64,000 bases of DNA from Salinimicrobium sp049680855 (GTDB lineage Bacteria; Bacteroidota; Bacteroidia; Flavobacteriales; Flavobacteriaceae), in NCBI RefSeq assembly GCF_049680855.1, contig NZ_JBMPGS010000003.1, positions 1-64,000 of the forward strand, read 5' to 3'. Positions 16,571-26,273 of the stretch are shown piece by piece; the stretch's first letter is position 1; each line of letters starts with the position of its first letter. Position numbers and translations under genes: made by a program. A model generated the notes under the pieces. It was given only the letters and a program-made list of their open reading frames with translations, was not told the DNA's origin and ran no database searches.

Positions 16571-17671
16571 ATGAAAAAAATATTTCTTCCCGTCCTGCTG
16601 TGCCTACTTTTAATAGGCTGTAAATCCACCAAAACCGGTGCAACCAGAAATGTTGAACTAAGATTCCTTGATGATTATGTCATTTCTGAAGATCTTGAAG
16701 TGGGAGGAACGAAAGTAGGCGGACTTTCGGGTATTGATTACCACGAAGGAAATTATTTCCTGGTATGCGACCACCCCGGAAACCCGCGGTTCTATAAGGC
16801 AGCTATCCAGTTGAGCGGAGAAAGCATCGATACAATCACATTTTCAGAAGTTATTGAACTCAACACCTCTCATCCTGAATTAAAAAATAAACATTTGGAT
16901 CTTGAAGGCATCAGGTTCATTCCCGAAGAAGGATCTTTCATCCTTAGCAGCGAAGGTTCTATTAACAACGAGAAAGACCCTGCTATATTCACAGTTTCCC
17001 CGGAAGGTGATTTTATTTCAGATTATAATATTCCGAAGAACTTTTTGGCGAACAGTGACAAAAAGCCGCGCAATAATGGCATTTTTGAAGGTCTTGCAGA
17101 ATCTCACGATAAAAAAGGATATTGGGTTGCAATGGAACTTCCGCTGAAGACTGACGGTCCCAAGCCCAAATTGATAAGAACAAAGTCGCCGGTTCGAATC
17201 ACCTATTTTGATAAAGAGACAAAAGAGGCTACGCGCCAGTTTCCGTACAGGTTAGAACCAATTGCAAAAATTCCGTGGTTATATTTTGCCGTGAACGGTG
17301 TGACAGATATTTTGGAATACGCACCCAATAAATTCCTGATCATGGAAAGAGGATTTGCTGCAGGGCACGGCAGTAAAGGAAATACCGTGCGAATTTTTGA
17401 TGTAGATGCAACTCTGGGCACCAACACATTGGATAGAAATAACCTCAAAGTTAGCTTTTACAATCCGGCGAAAAAGAAGCTTATTTATGATTTTAAATGG
17501 GCAACAAAATTCTTGACTGAAGGTATTATTGACAATATCGAAGGGATGACTTTTGGACCTACGCTGCCAAATGGAAATAAAAGCTTAATTTTAGTTTCAG
17601 ACAACAATTTCAACAGCCTGGGCAAACAATTGAACCAGGTAATCCTAATGGAAATCAACCTAAAAAACTAA
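16571..17671 (+). CDS. Esterase-like-activity-of-phytase family lipoprotein
   Basis: 366 aa from the ATG at 16571, where a lipoprotein signal begins (MKKIFLPVLLCLLLIGCKS, lipobox Cys near residue 17). The mature part is a beta-propeller-like domain of the phytase-like esterase family, with VGGLSGIDY, LDLEGIRFIPEEGSFILSSEG, NGIFEGLAES and NIEGMTFGPTLPNG. It is likely anchored facing the periplasm or cell surface. Substrate unknown; phytase activity should not be assumed. The next gene, a histidine phosphatase, starts 3 nt later, which suggests a joint role in phosphate-ester use. Confidence 0.8.
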   Translation: MKKIFLPVLLCLLLIGCKSTKTGATRNVELRFLDDYVISEDLEVGGTKVGGLSGIDYHEGNYFLVCDHPGNPRFYKAAIQLSGESIDTITFSEVIELNTSHPELKNKHLDLEGIRFIPEEGSFILSSEGSINNEKDPAIFTVSPEGDFISDYNIPKNFLANSDKKPRNNGIFEGLAESHDKKGYWVAMELPLKTDGPKPKLIRTKSPVRITYFDKETKEATRQFPYRLEPIAKIPWLYFAVNGVTDILEYAPNKFLIMERGFAAGHGSKGNTVRIFDVDATLGTNTLDRNNLKVSFYNPAKKKLIYDFKWATKFLTEGIIDNIEGMTFGPTLPNGNKSLILVSDNNFNSLGKQLNQVILMEINLKN

Positions 17672-17674
17672 CTT

Positions 17675-18178
17675 ATGCGCTTCGTTATGCTCCTGCTCCT
17701 GGCAACCACAATTTACTCCTGTAAAGGACAAAAACAGGATGACATGACCACTTACTATTTCATTCGTCATGCCGAGAAAGATCAAACAAATCCGCAGGAT
17801 CACGATCCTGAGTTAACAGTAGAAGGCATTGCCAGAACCGCAAAATGGCAGGAGGTTTTCAAAGAAGTACCTTTGGATATGGTTTACAGCTCAAAATACA
17901 AGCGCGCGCATGATACGGCAAAACCTATCGCCAACGACCACGATTTGCCCGTTTCCCTCTACAATACCGAAAAACTCAATGACAAGGATTTTCAGGAGGA
18001 AACCAAAGGAAAAACGGTTTTAGTGGTTGGCCACAGTAATTTGAACCCAGAATTCATTAATTACATCCTGGAAGAGGAAAAATACGAGGATATTTCAGAA
18101 GCGGAATACGGCAGTCTATTCATCGTTACTGTGTCATCTTCAGGAGAAAAACGTAGTGAGGTACTTTACATAAACTAG
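17675..18178 (+). CDS. Histidine phosphatase family lipoprotein (SixA/PGM-like)
   Basis: A 167-aa exported protein; the signal peptide ends near IYSCKGQ, so it is probably a lipoprotein. The branch-1 histidine phosphatase motif YFIRHAEK gives the catalytic His, YSSKYKRAHDTA the second Arg region, and VVGHSN the second catalytic His. It removes phosphate from small or protein substrates; the substrate cannot be told. It lies 3 nt after the phytase-like gene and shares its transcript. Confidence 0.85.
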   Translation: MRFVMLLLLATTIYSCKGQKQDDMTTYYFIRHAEKDQTNPQDHDPELTVEGIARTAKWQEVFKEVPLDMVYSSKYKRAHDTAKPIANDHDLPVSLYNTEKLNDKDFQEETKGKTVLVVGHSNLNPEFINYILEEEKYEDISEAEYGSLFIVTVSSSGEKRSEVLYIN

Positions 18179-18240
18179 GGCTTCAAAAAGCGATTTTAGG
18201 TGGCTATTTCTTCAGAAGCCAAAGAAATTACTTCTTAAAA

Positions 18241-18990
18241 TTACTCCTTCACTTCCACCTTTTCCACTTCTGTCTCAATCATAGAAATAAGCTCTAGTTC
18301 GCCGTTTATGAATAGATCATCAAGTTTGGTCAATTCTATGGTTTTCCAACTGATATCAAGCTTATAATTTTCGTAATCCACGAACCGGATTCCTCCAATG
18401 ACACGTGGTTCAATGGCTTTTCTAAACCGGATACCACCATCGTTCACATAGAAGCGGTAAGCGAGGTAATCAATTGTATAATCCTGCTGGTGAATCCAGT
18501 ACATATATTCATCCTCATGGTCTGTCCCGCCACCTTCCTGCGAAAAAGTAACTTTTACTTCGTAATAAGGTTCTCCGAAGATGCTGTCCTGCCCTACCAG
18601 TTCTTCCTGAACGGCAGGTGCATCCAATCCATACGGCAACTGCACAAAATAATGAACGGAATTCACGCTGTTGGCAAAATTCGCTTTTAAAGTATCATGT
18701 AGAGTTTCTTCCCGCTCTCCTCTAAAACGTTGAAAACCCTCATTGGTCAAAACATCTCTGGCTTCACCAAGTGAATCCTGTATCGTTCGGGTGTATTGAT
18801 AAAATCCGCCGTTGCGCTTGCTGCTGTATTTATTTTCCCGAAAGCTGAAATGAATTTCGGCTTTTTCATACTTTTCACCACCGGCATTTTCAATGGCTTT
18901 GGCAATGATTTCTTCGGCAGGAGTTTTTTCCTTTTCCTGCTCACAGGAACTAAAAACTACAACCAGCAATAAAAGGTATATGTATTTCAT
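18241..18990 (-). CDS. DUF6503-type lipoprotein
   Basis: 249 aa from the ATG at 18990; the longer reading at 18999 adds three residues before the signal peptide MKYIYLLLLVVVFSSCEQ. The N-terminal AEEIIAKAIENAGGEKYEKA and a mature part of alternating strands with many aromatics resemble the LolA/outer-membrane lipoprotein-carrier-like fold of flavobacterial DUF6503 proteins. Probably periplasmic-side lipoprotein; function unknown. Convergent with the histidine phosphatase. Confidence 0.75.
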   Translation of the reverse strand: MKYIYLLLLVVVFSSCEQEKEKTPAEEIIAKAIENAGGEKYEKAEIHFSFRENKYSSKRNGGFYQYTRTIQDSLGEARDVLTNEGFQRFRGEREETLHDTLKANFANSVNSVHYFVQLPYGLDAPAVQEELVGQDSIFGEPYYEVKVTFSQEGGGTDHEDEYMYWIHQQDYTIDYLAYRFYVNDGGIRFRKAIEPRVIGGIRFVDYENYKLDISWKTIELTKLDDLFINGELELISMIETEVEKVEVKE

Positions 18991-19007
18991 GGGGCACAAA
19001 ATTTATG

Positions 19008-19015
19008 CAAAGATA
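19008..19015 (-). promoter_or_regulatory. -7 box (TATCTTTG) of the DUF6503 gene
   Basis: A perfect TAnnTTTG on the minus strand, 17 nt before the ATG at 18990, the usual distance in this window. No -33 TTG found. Confidence 0.45.
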
Positions 19016-19134
19016 CGAATCCATTAAAACCCTTGCGGCTCTGAAATACTTCTAATTTTTCCTCTGAAAATTCCATTTTTCTTATTTTCCTATTAAAATC
19101 TTTTTCTTTCCGGGTTAAAACTCATAAACCTTCC

Positions 19135-19142
19135 TATTTTTG
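19135..19142 (+). promoter_or_regulatory. -7 box (TATTTTTG) of smpB, only 5 nt before the ATG
   Basis: A perfect TAnnTTTG ending at 19142, with the smpB ATG at 19148. Since this box sits around -7, the start point would fall on or next to the A of ATG, giving a leaderless or nearly leaderless mRNA. Confidence 0.5.
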
Positions 19143-19147
19143 TTTCT

Positions 19148-19603
19148 ATGAAGAACAGCATTAACATTAAAAATCGTAAAGCGAGGTTTGAATATGAGAT
19201 CCTGGACAAATATGTCGCCGGGATCAAACTGGCGGGAACCGAAATAAAATCTATTCGTGACGGGAAGGCTTCTATTGCCGAAAGTTTTTGCGAATTTCAG
19301 AATCACGAACTATTCGTTATTAACATGACCGTGCAGGAATATTCTCATGCCACTCATTTTAATCATAATCCCAAGAGCGCACGTAAACTTTTACTCCAGC
19401 GGCGGGAACTTCGGAAACTTGAAAAAGAGGTGAAAAATTCGGGTTTGACGATCGTTCCTTTGCGCGTTTTTATCAACGACCGCGGACTCGCGAAAATGCA
19501 AATTGCACTTGCAAAAGGTAAAAAACTCTACGACAAACGTGAAACCATTAAAGACCGGGAAAGTAAACGTCGCCTGGACCGAATTCAAAAAGATTACCGG
19601 TAA
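19148..19603 (+). CDS. smpB: SsrA-binding protein SmpB
   Basis: 151 aa, full length. Binds tmRNA and brings it to stalled ribosomes for trans-translation. Typical blocks are present: NRKARFEYEILDKYVAGI, LAGTEIKSIR, and the basic tail from about residue 130 (DKRETIKDRESKRRLDR) that enters the decoding centre. The start ATG at 19148 is the family start. The DUF5686 gene follows 15 nt later. Confidence 0.96.
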   Translation: MKNSINIKNRKARFEYEILDKYVAGIKLAGTEIKSIRDGKASIAESFCEFQNHELFVINMTVQEYSHATHFNHNPKSARKLLLQRRELRKLEKEVKNSGLTIVPLRVFINDRGLAKMQIALAKGKKLYDKRETIKDRESKRRLDRIQKDYR

Positions 19604-19618
19604 CCTTTGAGAATAAAA

Positions 19619-22099
19619 ATGAAGAAATATTCCTCTTTCCTGCTCCTTTTTCTGTTTTGTTGTCAATGCTTTTCCCAAATTAACGGAAAGGTTACAAATA
19701 CTTCCGGAGAGGCTTTGCCGCATGTAAATATTTACCTGGAAGGAAGTTTTTCGGGAACCACCACCAATGAGAACGGCATCTATGAACTGGAAGTTTCAGA
19801 AGCTGGAGAACATACCGTAATTTTCCAGTATTTGGGTTATAAAACTCTCAAAAAGGGCATTTCTGCCACTTCTTTTCCGGTGAAGCTTAATGCTGAACTT
19901 ACTGAAGAATCCACTACTTTAAGTGAGGTAATCGTTACTTCCGGAGAAAATCCGGCGAACAGGATCATGAAAAATGCCATTCAGCAGCGGAATTTTCATA
20001 AATCAAAAGTAAAAGAATATACGGCCGATTTCTATTCCCGCGGATTATGGCGCATAAAAAATGCTCCGGAAAAGATCTTGGGCCAGGAAGTAGGCGATCT
20101 TGGCGGCGGACTTGATTCTACCCGAAGCGGCATTGTTTATTTGAGCGAAACCATTTCAGAAATTACTTTTAAAGCTCCAGAAGATTTCAAAGAGAAGATT
20201 ATTGCTTCAAAAGTAAGTGGTGACGACAATGGTTTTAGCCTTAACAGCGCCCAGGAGGCGAACATTTCTTTTTACAACAACACCATTAGTCTAAATACTG
20301 AATTAATTTCACCACTTGCCGATTATGCTTTTAATTATTACAATTTTAAACTGGAAGGTGCCTTTTACAATGACCGCGGCAATCTCGTGAACAAGATTGA
20401 AGTGACGTCAAAAAGACCGAAAGATCGCGTTTTTAATGGCTTTATTTATATCACGGAAGATACCTGGCAGCTCTACGGAGTGGAATTGAAAACTACCGGC
20501 GAAGCCATTCAGGTGCCACCTATTGAGGAACTGGTTTTTAAACAAAACTTTAATTTTTCAGAAGAAACGCAGCTTTGGGTACCCATTTCCCAAACCCTCG
20601 ATTTTTCATTTGGCATGTTCGGCATCAAGGGCGACGGAAGGTTTACTGCCGTATACACCGATTATAATTTTAATCCTAACCTTCCAAAAAGGGCATTTAC
20701 CAACGAGATTCTTTCTTTTGCGCCACAGGCAAACAAAAAAGATTCGCTCTTTTGGAGAAACTTCAGGCCAATTCCGCTTACTCTTGAAGAACAGAGCGAC
20801 TACCTGCGAAAAGATAGTATACAGGAATTGCGGAGTTCCAAAACCTATCTTGACTCTGTAGATCGTGTACAAAACAAATTTGGAATATTTGACCTGCTCA
20901 CCGGATATATTTATTCTAATTCCTACAAAAAATGGTCTTTGAGCTTTGATTCTCCTCTTCTCAACACCAATATCAATACCGTACAGGGTTATAACACGGC
21001 TTTGCAGGTAGCTTTCAGAAAAAGATACGGGGAATCCTACGGGAATTACTGGAGAGCCTACAGTGATTTCGACTATGGATTTAGTGAGGAAAAGTTGAGA
21101 ATCTCGGGAGGCTTTGTGCGACAGTTCAATAATATTACCAAGCCTGTTCTTTCTATTACAGGCGGAAGCACGATTTCCCAAATCAATGACCGAAAACCTA
21201 TTTCTGAAACCGTAAACAATATTACCACTGCCTTCTTTGAACGAAATTACCTGAAATTATACGAGCTCGATTTTGCGAAAATTTCCTATCAACAGGAGAT
21301 CTTTAATGGCTTTGCGGCACAAACTTCTTTTAGCTACGAGAACCGGAGTCCGCTGTTCAACCACCGCAATAATTTCCTGATCAATTGGGACGAGCGGGTT
21401 TTCACTTCCAATAATCCGTTGCAGCCTTACAATTATGATTCTGCTCCGTTTGAAGAACATCATATTTATAAATTCAGCTTTGCAGGAAAAATTGGATTTG
21501 GGCAGGAGTATCTCAGTTATCCAAACGCGAAGTACAATATCTCGAATGAGAAATATCCCAGTCTTTTGTTTGCTTATGATAAAGGTTTTGGAAGTGACAT
21601 TTCGGGAAATGATTTCGACCATTTAAGAGCCAGTCTGCGCCAGGAATTTGCCGTAAGCAACAAAGGAAATTTCGCCTACAGCATTACCGGCGGAACCTTT
21701 TTTAATGACGAAACCGTCTCTTTTATAGATTACCGTCACTTTGACGGAAACCAAACCAGGATTGGCACCGACTCGAATTACCTCGGAAAATACAACCTCC
21801 TGCCATATTATGCGCTGAGCACCAAAAATGACTATTTTGAAGGGCATTTGGAGCACGATTTCAAAGGCTGGATCCTTGGAAAAATTCCTTTTGTAAATCG
21901 GTTAAATTACAACCTGGTGGTTGGAGCTCACACGCTGTTGACAGAAGAAAATTCACCTTATTCTGAATTTTCTGTAGGACTCGACAACCTTGGCTTCGGA
22001 AAATTCAGGTTTCTGCGACTAGATTATGTAGTTTCTGATTTTGAGGGAGAACAGGAAGGAGCATTTATCTTCGGCCTGAAGTTTTTGAATATTCTATAA
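19619..22099 (+). CDS. Outer-membrane DUF5686/carboxypeptidase-regulatory-like protein
   Basis: 826 aa from the ATG at 19619 (an upstream TTG at 19607 is less likely). The signal peptide MKKYSSFLLLFLFCCQCFSQ is followed by a carboxypeptidase-D regulatory-like beta-sandwich (INGKVTNTSGEALPHVNIYLEG...), then a long region rich in beta-strands and aromatics ending FGLKFLNIL, as expected of an outer-membrane barrel of the DUF5686 family. These are TonB-receptor-like Bacteroidota proteins without a plug; the role is unknown. It is likely co-transcribed with smpB. Confidence 0.85.
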   Translation: MKKYSSFLLLFLFCCQCFSQINGKVTNTSGEALPHVNIYLEGSFSGTTTNENGIYELEVSEAGEHTVIFQYLGYKTLKKGISATSFPVKLNAELTEESTTLSEVIVTSGENPANRIMKNAIQQRNFHKSKVKEYTADFYSRGLWRIKNAPEKILGQEVGDLGGGLDSTRSGIVYLSETISEITFKAPEDFKEKIIASKVSGDDNGFSLNSAQEANISFYNNTISLNTELISPLADYAFNYYNFKLEGAFYNDRGNLVNKIEVTSKRPKDRVFNGFIYITEDTWQLYGVELKTTGEAIQVPPIEELVFKQNFNFSEETQLWVPISQTLDFSFGMFGIKGDGRFTAVYTDYNFNPNLPKRAFTNEILSFAPQANKKDSLFWRNFRPIPLTLEEQSDYLRKDSIQELRSSKTYLDSVDRVQNKFGIFDLLTGYIYSNSYKKWSLSFDSPLLNTNINTVQGYNTALQVAFRKRYGESYGNYWRAYSDFDYGFSEEKLRISGGFVRQFNNITKPVLSITGGSTISQINDRKPISETVNNITTAFFERNYLKLYELDFAKISYQQEIFNGFAAQTSFSYENRSPLFNHRNNFLINWDERVFTSNNPLQPYNYDSAPFEEHHIYKFSFAGKIGFGQEYLSYPNAKYNISNEKYPSLLFAYDKGFGSDISGNDFDHLRASLRQEFAVSNKGNFAYSITGGTFFNDETVSFIDYRHFDGNQTRIGTDSNYLGKYNLLPYYALSTKNDYFEGHLEHDFKGWILGKIPFVNRLNYNLVVGAHTLLTEENSPYSEFSVGLDNLGFGKFRFLRLDYVVSDFEGEQEGAFIFGLKFLNIL

Positions 22100-22269
22100 A
22101 AAAATCCCTCACCCCGCCTCTCCCGAAATGAGAGAAGCTGATATAATATGCGAATTAAATGCTCTGCTGTAATAACAGATTACCACGTGCACCAAAAGCG
22201 GATTCGCAATGACTGCTTATTACAAAAGAATCAACTGAAGACTGGATAGTAAGACCTGCTTACTGAAAA
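22100..22269. other. Intergenic stretch with possible degraded repeat
   Basis: 170 bp between convergent genes. It has a weak hairpin (CTCTC...GAGAG near 22120-22135) and the phrase GCGGATTCGCAATGACTG near 22198, similar in style to short dispersed intergenic repeats. No second copy lies in the window. No gene found. Confidence 0.25.
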
Positions 22270-22914
22270 CTAGTTCCTGTCTTCCAGCAAAGGCACAAAT
22301 CTAAAATCGTCGAATTCGCTCTTCTGAAATTCATTTTCAGAAATACGTTCAAAAAGTGTCATTTTTTGAACCTCTATTCCCACGGGAATGACCATTCTGC
22401 CGCCAACCTTCAACTGACTTAACAATGGCTTAGGTACGTATGGCGCACCGGCGGTAACGATAATTTTATCAAATGGAGCATAATCTGGCAGGCCTTTGTA
22501 CCCGTCTCCAAAACTTAGATATTTGGGCCGGTAGCCTATTTTTGAAAGAAACATTTTCGTCTTCCTGAAAAGTTCCTGCTGGCGCTCAATGCTATATACT
22601 TTGGCGCCCATTTCACAAAGCACAGCAGTTTGATATCCACTTCCAGTTCCAATCTCAAGAACCATTTCTCCTTTGGAAACCTGCAATAATTCGGTTTGAT
22701 AGGCTACTGTATAAGGCTGTGAAATGGTTTGATCTGCCGCGATAGGGAAAGCCTTGTCCTGGTAGGCGTGATCCTCAAAACTGCTATCCATAAAAAGGTG
22801 CCTGGGGATCTTCTTGATAGCATTTAAAACTTTCACATCCTTAATGCCTTTTTCCGCTACAACAGCTGCTAGCTGCTGTCTCTTCCCCTGATGTTTTAAT
22901 GTATCACTTCGCAC
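22270..22914 (-). CDS. pcm: Protein-L-isoaspartate O-methyltransferase
   Basis: Repairs isoaspartate in damaged proteins by S-adenosylmethionine-dependent methylation, in the cytoplasm. The core has IPRHLFMDSSFEDHAYQD, the AdoMet loop LEIGTGSGYQTA, and VTAGAPYVPKPLLSQLKVGG. A TTG start at 22938 is possible, but it lies within a TAATTTTG promoter box. The GTG at 22914 gives VRSDTLKHQGKRQQL, close to the usual family N-terminus, so that start (214 aa) is chosen. Confidence 0.92.
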   Translation of the reverse strand: MRSDTLKHQGKRQQLAAVVAEKGIKDVKVLNAIKKIPRHLFMDSSFEDHAYQDKAFPIAADQTISQPYTVAYQTELLQVSKGEMVLEIGTGSGYQTAVLCEMGAKVYSIERQQELFRKTKMFLSKIGYRPKYLSFGDGYKGLPDYAPFDKIIVTAGAPYVPKPLLSQLKVGGRMVIPVGIEVQKMTLFERISENEFQKSEFDDFRFVPLLEDRN

Positions 22915-22935
22915 CTTTACTGTTTTTGAGAAGCC

Positions 22936-22943
22936 CAAAATTA
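22936..22943 (-). promoter_or_regulatory. -7 box (TAATTTTG) of pcm
   Basis: A perfect TAnnTTTG on the minus strand, 21 nt before the GTG at 22914. It excludes the TTG at 22938 as start. Confidence 0.5.
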
Positions 22944-23008
22944 AGCAAACCTTAACAATTGATAAAGAAAAAAAGGTGCTGTAAAAAGCTTTTATCCCAA
23001 AACTCTTA

Positions 23009-23038
23009 TTGGCTTTAGGTTAAGAAATCTTATTTTTG
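23009..23038 (+). promoter_or_regulatory. Promoter with -33 TTG and -7 TATTTTTG
   Basis: TTG at 23009-23011, 19-nt spacer, TATTTTTG at 23031-23038, then 16 nt to the ATG at 23055. Both elements and the spacing match the Bacteroidota housekeeping consensus; one of the best promoters here. It would drive the run of plus-strand genes from the Gfo/Idh/MocA gene onward. Confidence 0.75.
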
Positions 23039-23054
23039 TTGAAAACGTGAAATT

Positions 23055-24020
23055 ATGCTGAAAGCAGGCGTATTGGGCGCAGGGCATCTTGGGAAAATCC
23101 ATCTTCGCTTATTACAGGAATCAAAAGAATACGAGTTGATTGGTTTCCACGATATCAACGAAGAATATGGAAAAGCGATCGAAAAGGAATTCGGTTATAC
23201 CTATTTTAAGAATATAGACGAGCTCATCGCCGCTGTAGACATGGTAGATGTCGTGACACCCACTCTTTCACACTTCGAAGCAGGAAAAAAAGCAATTACT
23301 GCGGGGAAACATCTCTTCATAGAAAAACCTATTACTAATACCGTTGAAGAAGCAGACCAACTGGTTGAACTTGCAGATAAGCATGCAGTAAAGGGACAGG
23401 TTGGGCATGTTGAACGATTCAATCCTGCGTTTAGAGCAGTGGCATCAAAAATTGAAGCTCCCATGTTCATTGAAGCTCATCGGCTGGCAGAATTTAATCC
23501 GCGGGGGACAGATGTTCCCGTGGTGCTGGATTTAATGATCCATGATATAGATGCCATCTTGAGCGTGGTCAAATCTAAAGTCAAAAAGATAAGCGCGAGC
23601 GGAGTTTCTGTAATTAGTGAAACTCCTGATATTGCCAATGCCCGGATAGAGTTCGAGAATGGCTGCGTGGCGAATCTTACCGCCAGCAGGATCTCCCTTA
23701 AAAACATGAGGAAATCAAGATTTTTTCAGCGAGATGCTTACATTTCAGTAGATTATCTTGAGAAAAAATGTGAAGTGGTGAAGATGAAAGACGCCCCACA
23801 GGAACCGGGTGATTTTGATATGATCCTGCAAAACGCTGAAGGCATTAAAAAGCAAATATATTTTGATAACCCTACAGTGAACCCTAATAATGCCATTCTA
23901 GACGAGCTGGATTCCTTTGCGAATGCTATCAATAATGATACTACTCCGGTTGTAAGTCTGGAACAGGGAACTGAAGCACTAAAGGTTGCCAAACAAATTA
24001 TTAATTCATTTAACGAATAG
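23055..24020 (+). CDS. Gfo/Idh/MocA-family oxidoreductase
   Basis: A 321-aa NAD(P)-dependent enzyme. The Rossmann motif GVLGAGHLGKIH lies at the N-terminus; the family's EKP motif is seen in GKHLFIEKPITN, and DLMIHDIDAIL supplies the conserved HD/His region. Members oxidise or reduce sugars, inositols or related compounds; the substrate cannot be read. It is first in a long plus-strand run and lies 7 nt before the 3-hydroxybutyryl-CoA dehydrogenase gene. Confidence 0.9.
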   Translation: MLKAGVLGAGHLGKIHLRLLQESKEYELIGFHDINEEYGKAIEKEFGYTYFKNIDELIAAVDMVDVVTPTLSHFEAGKKAITAGKHLFIEKPITNTVEEADQLVELADKHAVKGQVGHVERFNPAFRAVASKIEAPMFIEAHRLAEFNPRGTDVPVVLDLMIHDIDAILSVVKSKVKKISASGVSVISETPDIANARIEFENGCVANLTASRISLKNMRKSRFFQRDAYISVDYLEKKCEVVKMKDAPQEPGDFDMILQNAEGIKKQIYFDNPTVNPNNAILDELDSFANAINNDTTPVVSLEQGTEALKVAKQIINSFNE

Positions 24021-24027
24021 TTCCACT

Positions 24028-24915
24028 ATGAAAAATATTGCAGTTATTGGAGCGGGAACGATGGGCAACGGGATTGCCCATACTTTTGCCCAATTTGGTT
24101 ACAAGACGAATCTTATAGATATTTCAGAAAAATCTCTTGAAAAAGGAATGCAAACTATCTCCAAAAATCTGGATAGAATGGTTTCCAAAGAGAAGATTTC
24201 TGAAGATGATAAAAACAACACTTTAGAAAATATCACCACCTTCACCAGTATATCTGAAGGAGCTAAAAATGTGGATCTCGTGGTGGAAGCAGCAACCGAA
24301 AATGTAGATCTTAAACTTTCCATCTTCAAAGAACTGGACGAAGTTTGTTCTGAAGATACCGTGCTGGCCTCGAATACATCTTCTATTTCGATCACCAAAA
24401 TAGCATCGGCAGTTTCTAATCCGCAGCGGGTAATTGGAATGCATTTTATGAATCCTGTGCCTGTAATGAAGCTGGTAGAAATCATTAGAGGTTACAACAC
24501 CAGTGACGAGGTGACGAAAGCCATCATGGATCTTTCAGAAAAACTGAACAAAGTTCCTGTAGAAGTGAATGATTATCCCGGTTTTGTTGCGAATCGCATT
24601 CTAATGCCAATGATCAATGAATCTATTGAAACTTTGTACAATGGCGTTGCCGGAGTTCAGGAAATTGATACAGTAATGAAACTCGGAATGGCGCATCCCA
24701 TGGGTCCGCTTCAACTGGCAGATTTCATTGGGCTTGACGTTTGTCTTTCTATCCTTGAAGTGATGTATAACGGGTTCAAAAATCCGAAATATGCCCCTTC
24801 TCCTCTTTTGGTGAATATGGTACAGGCAGGAAAACTCGGAGTAAAATCTGGCGAAGGTTTTTATGACTATTCAGAAAGCAGAAAAGCTGAAAATGTCTCA
24901 AAACAGTTTTCATAA
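24028..24915 (+). CDS. 3-hydroxybutyryl-CoA dehydrogenase
   Basis: 295 aa from the ATG at 24028. Oxidises 3-hydroxyacyl-CoA with NAD in fatty-acid or butanoate metabolism. The N-terminal Rossmann domain starts NIAVIGAGTMGNGIAH; ASNTSSISIT and RVIGMHFMNPVPVMKLVEII are the catalytic family motifs; the C-terminal domain has DYPGFVANRILMPMINE and GMAHPMGPLQLADFIGLD. It is the short stand-alone form, not fused to a hydratase. Confidence 0.93.
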   Translation: MKNIAVIGAGTMGNGIAHTFAQFGYKTNLIDISEKSLEKGMQTISKNLDRMVSKEKISEDDKNNTLENITTFTSISEGAKNVDLVVEAATENVDLKLSIFKELDEVCSEDTVLASNTSSISITKIASAVSNPQRVIGMHFMNPVPVMKLVEIIRGYNTSDEVTKAIMDLSEKLNKVPVEVNDYPGFVANRILMPMINESIETLYNGVAGVQEIDTVMKLGMAHPMGPLQLADFIGLDVCLSILEVMYNGFKNPKYAPSPLLVNMVQAGKLGVKSGEGFYDYSESRKAENVSKQFS

Positions 24916-24990
24916 GAAGGTGCAGCAAAGATTCAGGAGTTACGAATTTGAAACTTTGCACTTTCAGCCTTAACCAATTAAGCACAAATA

Positions 24991-26226
24991 TTGGCAAAAA
25001 TAATCCCTTTTAAAGCGGTAAGACCTTCGCGGGACAAAGTGGGGCTTGTCACATCCCGTCCATACCAGGAATATTCTGCAGAAGAACTCAAATTTGAGCT
25101 GGATCATAATCCTTTTTCCTTCCTGCATATTATCAATCCCGGGTATAAATTTCATAAGCATATTTCGGGAGATCAAAAATTTAAACTTGTAAAGAACCGC
25201 TATTCCGAATTTAAGGAAGAAGGCATCTTTATTCAGGATCAACGTCCTTCTTATTACATTTATGAAACCCGTTCCCGCAACCATGCATATTGCGGGATCA
25301 TTGCTGCTGCGAGCGTTGAAGACTATGAAAATGACGTGATAAAGCGGCACGAAGATACTATTTCGCGAAGGGAGCGGCTTTTCACCGATTACCTGAAAGT
25401 GGTAGGATTCAATACAGAACCGGTTCTTCTTACTTATCCAGACAGTGAATTGATCAACCAGATCATTGCTGAAACCATGAAGCAGCGGCCGGAGTATGAA
25501 TTCACTACTTTAAACAAGGAAAAACATTCCCTTTGGCTCGTAAACCAGCCAGAAGCCGCAAAAAAGATAGCTTCGGAGTTTGAAAAAATGCCGGCCATCT
25601 ACATTGCAGACGGCCATCACCGTAGCGCCTCCTCTTCTTTGCTGGCAAAGGAGTCAAGAGAAACAAACCCCAATCATTCGGGCGAAGAACCTTATAATTT
25701 TTTCCTAAGCTATCTAATTGCTGAAAGCAACCTGCAATTATACGAGTTTAATCGTCTTGTAAAAGACCTCAACGGACTCACCAAAAAAGATTTTCTCATG
25801 CAACTCGACGAATGGTTCAGGATCGAAAATCGTGGGGAAGAACTTTATAAACCCTCGAAAAAACACCATTTTTCGATGTATCTTGACGGTGAATTTTACT
25901 CGTTGTACCTTCGGAAAACAATTTATAAATTTACCGATTCGCTGAGCGCTTTAGATCCTTTCATCCTGTACACTAAGATATTGCAGCCCGTTTTGGGAAT
26001 TACAGATCTTAAGGACGATCGTCGCATTGCTTACCTCCCGGGAAAGAATGAACCTTTTGAGGTGAAAAAAGCTGTAGATAAAGGGCATTTTAAGATTGGT
26101 TTCGGGATGTTGCCTCCGGGAATTGAGGAAGTCAAAAAAATTTCGAATGAAGGCCTTACTATGCCACCAAAAAGCACTTATATTGAGCCAAAATTGCGCA
26201 GCGGATTAACAGTCTATGAATTTTAA
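24991..26226 (+). CDS. DUF1015 family protein (TTG start)
   Basis: 411 aa. The N-terminus MAKIIPFKAVRPSRDKVGLV, the ADGHHRSASS motif near residue 207 and NYFLSYLIAES-like sequence mark DUF1015, a cytoplasmic family without a firmly known reaction, often beside serine or amino-acid genes. The start is TTG; no better ATG lies nearby, and this reading gives the family's N-terminus. It lies 75 bp after the 3-hydroxybutyryl-CoA dehydrogenase gene. Confidence 0.85.
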   Translation: MAKIIPFKAVRPSRDKVGLVTSRPYQEYSAEELKFELDHNPFSFLHIINPGYKFHKHISGDQKFKLVKNRYSEFKEEGIFIQDQRPSYYIYETRSRNHAYCGIIAAASVEDYENDVIKRHEDTISRRERLFTDYLKVVGFNTEPVLLTYPDSELINQIIAETMKQRPEYEFTTLNKEKHSLWLVNQPEAAKKIASEFEKMPAIYIADGHHRSASSSLLAKESRETNPNHSGEEPYNFFLSYLIAESNLQLYEFNRLVKDLNGLTKKDFLMQLDEWFRIENRGEELYKPSKKHHFSMYLDGEFYSLYLRKTIYKFTDSLSALDPFILYTKILQPVLGITDLKDDRRIAYLPGKNEPFEVKKAVDKGHFKIGFGMLPPGIEEVKKISNEGLTMPPKSTYIEPKLRSGLTVYEF

Positions 26227-26273
26227 TACCTTTCAAAAATTGCATTTTCAGGAAGGATTTTAAAAGAAATTAA

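Noticed and set aside
18179..18240. Hairpin GGCTTC...GAAGCC as terminator between convergent genes
   Set aside because: Only six pairs with a 30-nt loop and no T run; too weak to call.
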